The notes under the pieces: generated by a model | Seen by the model: the letters and a program-made list of their open reading frames with translations, nothing else | Database searches by the model: none | What the model was told of the DNA's origin: nothing | Shown: in pieces, positions 55,801 to 64,000 of the stretch | Numbering within the stretch: position 1 is the first letter of the stretch | Layout of the letters: each line of letters begins with the position of its first letter | Origin: Pterois miles | Lineage: Eukaryota; Chordata; Actinopteri; Perciformes; Scorpaenidae | Assembly: GCA_947000775.1 (NCBI GenBank) | Contig: CAMQGK010000149.1 | Location: 721,953-785,952 of the forward strand | Length of the DNA: 64,000 bases | Direction: 5' to 3' | Made by a program: the position numbers and the translations under genes

Positions 55801-56278
55801 CTATTTCACTTCACCCTGAATGGCAGTGTTGTCTGGTTTTGGCAAGGGATCAGGAGGAGGAGGAACCTTCCTGCAATGGGATGCGTGGATCCAGGTCGCC
55901 CTCTCAGTGACCTTCACAGCCGTGTGGGAGTCACCAACAGGTTCTGAATGGACCCTGCCACCTCTTGTGCTTCCAGCTTTTCCGCCGAAGTCCTTCATCA
56001 CCACGTAGTCACCGGGTTGGAGTTGGTGGAGAGGGGTGTTGGCAGGAGTGGGAAGGGCAGCTGTCACCTGCCTTCTAATCTCTGCAAGATGTTTAGTCAG
56101 ATCTGTACAGTAGGTTAGCATTGCATCTTCACACTGTGTTGTAGATGGAGCAGGGGCCTTGGAGGCTGCCACTCCTACAAAAGGAGGGGCTGCAAACAGT
56201 ATTACATAGGGACTGATGTTAGTTTTGGGTGGCTTGCACATCCTCATGTACATCAGCACTAGAGGGAGTGCTTTTGTA

Positions 56279-56322
56279 AATTTCTCCACTGTGGGACAAA
56301 TAAAGGAATAACCTTATCTTGT
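56279..56322 (+). repeat. Short retroposon tail in retroviral integrase
   Basis: 'ctccactgtgggacaaataa' followed by aggaataaccttatcttg is the terminal block of the SINE/LINE tails in this window, with nothing else of the element. Confidence 0.8.
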
Positions 56323-58387
56323 CCATGGGAGGTTTTGTGTCTTCACAACACTTTGCCAGTTTGTTCTTTAGGTACCATTTTCACGCTCCACAGCGCCCCC
56401 CACTGGCTGGATGGTAAGCACAGTGTTTCCTTGCATCTATGCCTAGATAGATGGAAATTTCTGAAATGGCCTGATTGACAAAGTGGGGACCATTGCCACT
56501 TGAGATTTTTGTTGGGAGGCCCCATCTTGGAATAATTTCAGTGAGTAGGGCCTTTGCTACTACTGATGCAGTATGTTTTGAGGCTGTGAAGGTTTCTAGC
56601 CCATTTGGACCACATATCTCATTACTAGACAGTAGGACTTGCCTTCTGATGGAGAGAGTTCAATGAAGTCCATCATCAGGTGTTCAAATGGTCTGATTGG
56701 AGGTGGATGTGCAGCCTGTTGGATAGGCTGTATTGCTCTTCCTGCATTTGTGTGCACAAATGACGCAGGCTTGGCAATACTTTTGAGCATAGGTTGAAGA
56801 ATCATAGCCTGCACTCCCCTTTTGATATGGTCTAACTCATGCATCAACATGGCATTGTGAGGGAACAGACTAGAAGGCAGGCAGGAGTTATTATTAGGAC
56901 CAATCCAAATACCACTATTATTGGTGGCACCAGCGCTCTGCCACAGCTTCTTATCAGAAGGGGAGGCTAGAGACTGCACTGCTGAGAGTGAATCAGGAAC
57001 CAAGACCAAGCTGTGTGTGCGTGTGAAGGCAGGGTATAGGGAAGTAGGGAGGAGAGAAGCTGCTTTAGCAGCTGCATCCTATCGAGCATTTCCTGCAGAA
57101 ACAGGGTCAGAAGAGAGCAGCACATTTACATACAGCAATGGCAGATGGTAACAAAATGGCTTCCAATAAATCAGCAGTGAGTGTGTGGTGTAGAATGGGC
57201 TTGCCATCAGATTTGAGGAATCCTCTGTGTTTCCAAAGAGTGCCAAAGTCATGAGCAACTCCAAAAGTGTACCTGGAATCAGTGTAGATGGTGACAGACT
57301 TACCTGCAGCCAGTCGGCAAGCTTCAGTAAGAGCAATAAGCTCAGCTGCCTGTGCAGACATGTGAGCAGGGAGAGATGATGATGTAACGACATCATAGTC
57401 AGAACATACAGCATATCCAGACCTGCAGTGGCCAGTGTCAGGATCACGTGAGGCAGAGCCATCAACGTAGAAGACAAGGTCAGAGTTAGCCAGAGGTGTG
57501 TCGGACAGGTCAGGTCTTGGAGAGCAGACAGCTGAAAGCTCGGCCATGCAGTCATGTGGTTCCCCATCCTCCGGGAGGGGGAGAAGAGTGGTAGGATTTA
57601 AAACATTACATCTCTTAATAGTGACATTGGGCATATCAACAAGACAAGTGTGATACCGCAAATGTCTAGCAGAAAAGAGATGAAATGTTTTCTGCTCAGA
57701 AAGGATTAGTGTTACAGCATGAGGCACAAGAAGAGTAAGGGGAGCATAACCAACTATGTCCCTGGAGGCCACTAGGGCCTTTTCAGCTGCTGCAACTGCT
57801 CTGAGACACCGAGGCATACCTGCAGCTACAGGGTCAAGTTTCCCTGAGAAGTAGGCCACTGGGCCGAGCTTGTCTCCATGAGGTTGCAAAAGAACACAAG
57901 TCATGCAACCTGAACGTTCATCCACGGTCTGGGTGAAAGGTTTACATGGGTCGGGAATTCCCAGAGTGGGAGGAGACAGGAGCTGGAGTTTGAGACTCAA
58001 GAATGCATCTTCTGCTTCCGGAGTCCACTCGCCAGGTGAGTGAGATGTCTTCCCAGGACCATAGCATATTGCCCGAAGAGGTTTTTCCTTCTCCGAGAAA
58101 TGTGGAACAAAGGAGCGGCAGTATGAGCACATACCAAGAAAGGAAAGCATCTGCTTCACAGTCACAGGTTTGGGAATAGTTTGAATGGCAGAATTTGTTT
58201 CTGAGACATAGTTTTGCCCTGGCTGGAAATCATGTGTCCTAGGAACGTAACTTCCTGTTTCACAAACTGCAGTTTTGAGAGGCTGGCTTTATGACTTTCC
58301 TGTGCCAAATGTTTAAGCAGTTTAACTGAATCTGCAATGCACTGCTCCTTGGTCGGTGAGCAGATCATGAGGTCATCCACATACTGC

Positions 58388-58436
58388 AGCAGCGCAGTAA
58401 GATAAGATAAGATAAACCTTTATTAATCCCGGGAAA
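58388..58436 (-). repeat. Short LINE tail in retroviral RT
   Basis: Reverse complement of a 'cccgggattaataaaggttt' plus (atctt)n LINE end, as at 24605-24640, placed a few codons from the RT active site. Confidence 0.82.
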
Positions 58437-58676
58437 CCTCTGTACCCTCTCTGAGCTGCAGAGGGGCGAGGGTGGTGCAAAGGGCTGCATTGTAGATGGT
58501 GGGACTTTCAGAGAATCTCTGACATAAGCGAGTAAATGTGTAGCCCTTCCCATTAAACTGAAACGCAAACCAGAACTGGGAGTCTTTATCTATGGGAACA
58601 CTGAAGAATGGATTTGAGAGATCGACAACAGAGAACCACTTAGAATCAGCAGGAACCTGAGTCAACAAAGTGTATG

Positions 58677-59216
58677 TGTCAGGAACCCCAGGTCTTAGTC
58701 TGTTTCTGTGTTTCGTGTTGCATGCTTTTCAGTTGAGCACTTCCTGTTTTATTTTGGCATGTTTAACCTCTCCTCTCATTCCAGAGCACAGCACTTCCTC
58801 TCCTGCATGCTCCCGCCACTACGTTTGAGCACCTCCCCCGACCTTGATTCTGCACCACTCACCTGAGTCTCATCGTGATTCCCCTGCCCTGATTGTGTCC
58901 ACCTGTGTATAGTCAATCACTCACTCACTTGTATATAATGTGTCTTCCCCATTCCCTCAGACTTGCCAGATCATCTTGTGCTTCATGTCGAGAGTTCCAG
59001 CGTTTCTACCCAGTGAGTTTATGCCTACCAGTGTTTTGATCTCCGCCTGTTTAACTGACCTAGCCCTTAGTCTGCCATTTTGGATGTGTTTTCCCAATTG
59101 CTTGATTCCTGTGTACTGACCAACTGATTGTAATAAAGACACAGATTATTGCCAACGACCTGTCGCCTCTGTGTTTGCTCTGGAGTCCTCTGCCGCCGTT
59201 GATCAGATCCTTAACA
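58677..59216 (+). mobile_element. Solo LTR, family A, inside retroviral RT
   Basis: 540 bases from tgtcaggaacc to gatccttaaca. Exact 5-base target duplication gtatg at 58672-58676 and 59217-59221. Confidence 0.95.
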
Positions 59217-60429
59217 GTATGGATTTGGAATGTTTGGAGTTCTGGCATGAATGGCTGCATTCACTGCCTTCAAGTCCTGAACAAATCTCCATTCAGGTGG
59301 GGCTGGAGGTTCTCTGTATTTCTTGACAGGGAAGATAGGTGTACATACAGGAGAGTCATCACATGGAATAATGACGCCTGCTTCCAGCAATGAGGTGAAA
59401 ACTGTTGTAATACCGTCAATGGCCTCTTGACTCAGTGGGTATTGGTGTCGTTTGGGCCTATAGTCAGACTTTGGAGTGACAACAACAGGTTCACAGTTAT
59501 TTATCAGGCCTGCGTCTTATTTCCCTTTCTCCCATAGGGATGGAGGGACATCATTAAGGGCGTGATGAATATCAGATGCACTCAATGAAATGGGTGTGCC
59601 TTCGGAGTCACGGTCTGCATCCTCTAACAGATAGACAGACATGAGAGACGAAAACTTAAGTTTGCAGTTAGTTTTGAAAACTCCCCCTTTGGTGAATACA
59701 ATACAAGCGAGTCAGGACTGGGTTGCCAATCAGTCAAAGAGGTGCATGCTTTAACCCATGGGCCCAAATCTCTCCATTGTTCAAATTTGGATTTGGAAAG
59801 AGAGATGTGTGGATAGGATCCTTTGATGAAAAATAGGAATTGTTGGCCAATTGTCAAATCAACAGATAACACACATCTTTCTTGTGTCCAATAGAGAGTC
59901 TCAGTTTTCAGTGAGTCGTTAACATCAGTGTAGAAAAAGTCTTCATAGTCACGGTCAGGGTAAGGGGAAACGTGTGACGTACAGTGGACAGCCTCAGCTC
60001 GCAAAACGTGCACTGACAGGCTGACCAGTGCATGTGCACGATCCATAAGTGGCTTAGCAATCGCTAAGGGAACCTTCCATTGGTAGACATAGAGCAAAGA
60101 TGGAGAAGTCTGGTACTTAGCCAAAACATAGGCTTCCTCTGGGTTGTCATCAGGGGGAGTTAGTGAGGAACCTCTCCGCACGACTTTAACGCCATCTGGT
60201 GTCGAGATTGGGTCCACTCCCAGAGTCATCATCAGGTCCCGTCCCATGAGGTTGAATGGACAGACAACAGATAACACAAAAGAGTGTTTTACTTTCGTCA
60301 TAGGATCAGGATGAGTCCACATTGCATGGACAGTGAATCTTTCCAGTACTTTGTTTCCACATGCATCAATGGAGAGCATACCCCTACCACTGAGTTTGAT
60401 GTCAGGAAAAATAGATTGTTTTTCTTCTT

Positions 60430-62388
60430 CACTTGTGATTTCTTTTCTAAATAATCAATTGCTTCTGTTAACAGTTTGTGTTGCTGCAGCGGTGTAAGCA
60501 TGTGTGTTTGTGTATGTGTGTTCTCCTTCCCTTTGTTATGGTCATCTGGGCTGGGTGTCTGGGCAACGGGCACATCTCTCGCTGCTCCTCCCCCTGCCGA
60601 CGGTCAGTTGGACATCTGGTTGTTGTTCCCACTGAAGCCGTCAGGAGCGCCTCTGGATCCACCACGCCCACGGCCTCGTCTGGAGTATGGGCAGTCCTTC
60701 ACCCAATGTCCCTTCTGGCCACAATTAAAACATGTGTCATAGTCATTTGAGGCTGTGCCTTTGTGGACCAGGGCGTGGAGTCTGGCTCTGCCAGCATCCT
60801 CTTCCTCTCTGCATGCCTCTGCCTCGCTGTTGCTGCACAGGAAGTGGTTGCTGTGGTGACGTCACAGTTGCTGCTTGCTGGTTGAGCAGCTGAAGTTGGG
60901 CCTTGTGTGTGACGTCCTTGCTGCGCTTCTTGTCTGCCTCAGCCTTCTCCTGTAAACGTCTGTGTGCATGTTTAGCATGTCTTACCATTTCAGCCAGGCG
61001 CACGGATGATTCAGTGTGGCCAATACAAAGTCTCTCCTACAGCATGGCTGACGTCAGGCAAGAGCCCTTCCAGGGAACTGTTAACTTCAGTAGGCTTTCA
61101 TAAGGGGACATTTCATGACCTGAATGGTCAGCAGGTTAATAGTGACACCACTGTGATCATCAAATACCTGTTTGAGCAATGCATATGCTCTTCAACACAG
61201 GCTCGTCCCTCTTCTGGACACAGGCATGGACCTTAGAGAGGTCACTGCGGAGAGGAAACTGTTGTTTAATAGCATCAACCTGTCTGTGAACTCAGCCTTT
61301 GTACCTGCTGTTGTCTGTTCCGTCGTCCTGAGCATCAGGCCAGTCAGGTGAGGTGGGTTGCAAGGGGCCAGTGAAGTGTTCTCTGATTTTGGCAAAGTCA
61401 GTTGGAGTCAGGTGACGCATCATGACCCGACCCATTTCAGTTGTGGTTGGGTAAAGTCTCTGATGAAGTCTAGGACGGCCTGTCCCAAGACTTGGCCACC
61501 TTTGGTTACGGGTGGGAGGTGTGCAGCAGCTTCCACGATGTCAGCTGATGTCCATGGGCGGAAGACAAAGCCTGGTTGGTTGTTGGCCCCCCATCACTTG
61601 TACCATTGGTAGCTGGATTATCTCCCCTCCAGCAATGCCTTGTTCCTCCCCTCCCCACGGTGAACCAGTTATGGCAGAATAAGCTTGTGAACTCTATCGT
61701 GTCAGCAATGACCTGTCATCCCCTGGTCTGAGGCGTGATGAAATTGGGCCCGCCAATGGTGTGTCAGGCTGGGGAGTCAATGACGTGGTTGCACCAGCAG
61801 GGGGGAGACAGAGAGAGACACTTGAGGGTGTGGTCGGAGCAGAGGCAGAGAGGGAGGTATCAGGAGAGGAGGGAGTTGGAGCTGGAGTAGGTGATGCAGG
61901 CGAGACTGGAACAGGAGGAGGGACCCCATCCTGAGCTGGGTTGTAGGGAGGAGGAGACAGGTCGAGAAGTGGATCGGTGCACAGAGGCCCACCATGACCT
62001 GCGAGAGTGGGGTATAGAGATGCATATTTACTCTTAGGCTTTGATTCTTTTTTTCTTTTCTCCCTTTTCATCATTCCCTACTTTCAACATTGTCACTGTT
62101 TGACATAACCTTCTCCTTTCTCTAGTTTCACATTCTTCTTCCCACTGCTTCAGACACTTTTCTTGTAACTCCATCTGCTGTATCTTTTCTACTTTAACCT
62201 TCCCTTTGGACAGTAATTTGTCCTTTTCCTTTTGCAAACTTTCTCTTAACTGTACCTTGTGGAAAACCATGTCTTTCAACCCAGTATTGCAAACATTCAC
62301 AACATTCAGGACCATACTTCTTTTTCATGTCTATCATTATAGGACTGTCCGGATCACATTGTTCAGTTTTATTTCCACAGGTGCCCAT
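60430..62388 (-). pseudogene. Endogenous retrovirus gag, frameshifted
   Basis: Starts at 62388 with MGTCGNK, so a Gly follows Met as needed for N-myristoylation of matrix. A frame break near 62250 leads to a Lys/Glu-rich stretch (ESLQKEKDKLLSKGKVKVEK). Pro-rich region with the late-domain motif PPPYNP near 61940. The capsid region (about 61000-61690) is scattered over frames. A helical charged stretch (RRLQEKAEADKKRSKDV near 60930) precedes an Arg/Gln-rich nucleocapsid and one zinc knuckle CFNCGQKGHWVKDC near 60690-60735. Domain order is that of gammaretrovirus-like gag. Confidence 0.85.
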
Positions 62389-62513
62389 TGTTCACTTGTA
62401 AAATCCAATTATCACTGTACTTATGAAATTAACTTACTCAAAATATACAGGGTATATTTTATTGTCTCAGACTTAAAACAAGAAATTTACACAAGTAACC
62501 TGTCGACTGTCTC

Positions 62514-62774
62514 ACAGGACTTTAAGCTGTTCTTGACAGGACTAACCCTCAACTACCTCAAGGGACTTTAACCCTTTCTTGACAGGAGTAACCCTCGACT
62601 GCCTCAAGGGACTTTAACCCTTTCTTGACAGGAGTAACCCTCGACTGCCTCAAGGGACTTTAACCCTTTCTTGACAGGAGTAACCCTCGACTGCCTCAAG
62701 GGACTTTAACCCTTTCTTGACAGGAGTAACCCTCGACTGCCTCAAGGGACTTTAACCCTTTCTTGACAGGAGTA
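62514..62774. repeat. 46-base tandem repeat in the retroviral leader, about 5.7 units
   Basis: Unit contains 'gggactttaaccctttcttg' and 'acaggagtaaccctcgactg'. The inner units are almost identical, the first is diverged. Lies 130-390 bases before the gag start on the retroviral strand. Confidence 0.95.
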
Positions 62775-62936
62775 ATTCTAAGTGGGGCTTAAACCCACTA
62801 CTCTTATACTAATAAATGATATCAGTGAACAGGAAGTAAAGCAGGACAATGATGAATATCACAAATTTTATACTCCACAGACTCAGAAAAACAATATTTC
62901 CTAATTCATTTAATTAATGTATGAGGCCCCGGGTTT

Positions 62937-63260
62937 GGGGCGGCAGTAGCTCAGTCCATAAGGACTTGGGTTAGGATGTGGAGGACCCGGGTTCAAATCC
63001 CCCCATGGACCAAGACCAACTGGTTGCTGGAGAGGTGCCAGTTTACCTCTTGGGCACTGCCGAGGTGCCCCTGAGCAAGGCACCAAACCCCCCAACTGCT
63101 CTGGGCGCTTGTCAGGAGCAGCCCCCTTCACTCTGACATCTCTCCATTGACATGTATATGTACTGTGTGAACTGTACTGTGTGAACAACAGAGTGTAAAA
63201 CTGAATTTCCCCACTGTGGGACTAATAAAGGAATATCTTTCTTTTCTTTCTTTCTTTCAG
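62937..63260 (+). mobile_element. tRNA-derived SINE in the retroviral leader
   Basis: A-box-like 'tagctcagtccataagg' (62947-62963) and B box 'gggttcaaatcc' (62989-63000), a pol III promoter; then the common body and the 'aatttccccactgtgggact' LINE tail with a tttctttc end. Closest relative here is 35836-36130. The source tRNA is not determined. Confidence 0.93.
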
Positions 63261-63550
63261 TTAAGTTATTCATAGAACTTAATTCATTACGGTTATCAGA
63301 ATTAGAAATAATCATTCAGTTTAATTACCTTAATTTGCTTTAGCAATTTATAAACTTTAGGAAATGGAACTTCAATGTTTCAATGGTTCAATGGACCGTA
63401 GTTGTTCGTCTGGATCATCTCGGAGTCAGTCAGTCGATCTCAGGAGACCGGTCCTCTCTTCTCCTTAATTTTTTGCTGGAGGTAGAGGATGATCCTGGAG
63501 TCCAGGTGGCCGCCACCGGTGTCCTGTTGATCCCGACGGACCCTCGGACA

Positions 63551-63568
63551 ATCCTGTTTGTGACGCCA
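63551..63568 (-). promoter_or_regulatory. Retroviral primer-binding site
   Basis: On the minus strand TGGCGTCACAAACAGGAT starts three bases after the 5' LTR. It begins TGG, complementary to a tRNA CCA end. I cannot name the tRNA without a comparison. Confidence 0.7.
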
Positions 63569-63571
63569 AGT

Positions 63572-64000
63572 TGTGGTGGTTAAATCTTGTCACGGTGAGA
63601 TGGAGAAATTGCTTCGTTGTTGGAGTACAAGCAAAAGAGATTTATTCAGGTTGCAACCAGGAGAACACAGTGTACAGAGTCTGGGGTCTGCAACAGAGTG
63701 ATCTACAGATTGAGGAAACAGCTACTATTATAGGGGAAGAATAAATGAGTGTGTATTGGATAGGTGGGTAGAAGACATCTGTCAGCAGTGTGGCTTTTCA
63801 CCTATGATACCAGATAAACCGTCAGCAGTGTGGTTTCTTATCATACGGCAACAAGGCACAATATAGTAACTGTAAGTCATAAATGAGGACCCAAAACTGC
63901 AACATTAGATTTGTGAGGACAGGGGAAAATGGGTCGCAGAGGGGACAGCAGACAAAAAGGGAACTGTGGGTTCGAAAGGGCAACTGCTAAAGGAACTGAA
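63572..64000 (-). repeat. Endogenous retrovirus 5' LTR, cut by the window end
   Basis: Begins ttgtggtgg and matches 53853-55047 (without the solo LTR) to the last base; about 28 more bases would complete it. Confidence 0.92.

Larger units (their letters stand above)
55801..60379 (-). pseudogene. Endogenous retrovirus pol, broken and interrupted
   Basis: Downwards: end of protease (PFNLMGRDLM near 60240; the DTG active-site stretch is not found and seems deleted), RT from about 59600 with FVQDLKAVNAAIH near 59265, interrupted at 59216-58677 by a solo LTR, then WFSVVDLSNPFFSVPID near 58640, a 49-base tail insertion at 58388-58436, the QYVDDLMIC active site near 58370, RNase H with FYVDGSAS, AAELIAL and IYTDSRY near 57280-57460, a break near 57100, integrase core start MMDFIELSPSEGKSY near 56660, further breaks, another tail insertion at 56279, and an integrase C-terminus (QPGDYVVMKDF, ATWIHASHCRKVP) near 55850-56020. 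Not functional. Confidence 0.88.
53853..64000 (-). mobile_element. Class I endogenous retrovirus, minus strand, 5' LTR runs past the window end
   Basis: Reads from right to left: 5' LTR (63572 to beyond 64000), primer-binding site, leader with a tandem repeat, gag, pol, env remnant, polypurine tract, 3' LTR. The gamma/epsilon-like class is suggested by the single knuckle, the RT and integrase style and the PPPY motif in gag. Without the inserted solo LTRs it would be about 9.4 kb. The two LTRs are nearly identical where both are visible, so it is fairly young, yet its genes are broken by frameshifts, deletions and insertions and no complete viral protein can be read. Confidence 0.88.

Noticed and set aside
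55491..55947. Plus-strand open frames as host exons
   Set aside because: They lie antisense to the retroviral env/integrase end and show no motif.
62937..63010. Functional tRNA gene
   Set aside because: A and B boxes are present, but the body and LINE tail show a SINE and the tRNA fold is not complete.

Overview
The window is repeat-dense DNA from a ray-finned (teleost, probably percomorph) fish. The evidence is fish-type Tc1 transposons, chromodomain Gypsy retrotransposons, a tRNA-derived SINE with a LINE-type tail, a class I endogenous retrovirus, an intronless hatching-enzyme (HCE-like astacin) pseudogene, and split genes with GT-AG introns. There are no bacterial features and no CRISPR array. 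Most of the sequence is transposable-element debris, much of it nested.

The only host genes I can support as intact are two minus-strand, seven-exon copies of a biphenyl hydrolase-like (BPHL, valacyclovirase-type) alpha/beta hydrolase, at 7800-12400 and 45179-50082. Both encode 285 residues, use the same exon lengths and phases, and keep the Ser-Asp-His triad. They lie in a segmental duplication (about 7430-14625 and 44679-53790) whose copies are about 30 kb apart and share old insertions: a Tc1 fossil, a (GT)n tract and a LINE relic. By hand count the last four exons differ far more (36 of 507 bases) than the adjoining introns I compared (about 1-2%), while the first three exons differ at 1 of 351 bases.

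Layout: 1-1284 broken Tc1; 2742-5096 deleted Gypsy on the minus strand; 6417-7428 LINE relic; 7430-14625 duplication copy 1 with BPHL copy 1; 14637-15165 minisatellite; 15505-16312 solo LTR; 16429-24640 two rearranged Gypsy copies with an illegitimate tandem duplication; 25543-27734 three-level nest of solo LTRs; 28719-30060 LINE fragment abutting the dead astacin gene; 30277-31290 nested LTRs; 31990-41289 Gypsy-1 with paired LTRs and a target duplication, carrying an R2/HERO-like non-LTR element inside its reverse transcriptase, which itself carries a SINE; 41590-42990 another LINE split by a solo LTR; 44679-53790 duplication copy 2 with BPHL copy 2; 53853 to the window end a minus-strand class I endogenous retrovirus with gag and pol remnants, env essentially gone, and later insertions.

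No novel multi-gene system is apparent. The best leads are the fast-evolving exons of the duplicated hydrolase, the charge reversal in the zinc motif of the astacin relic, and several insertions that can be ordered in time from exact target-site duplications. Element names such as Gypsy-0 to Gypsy-3, LTR families A and B, and LINE-F are local labels. All identities rest on reading motifs by eye; no database search was run.
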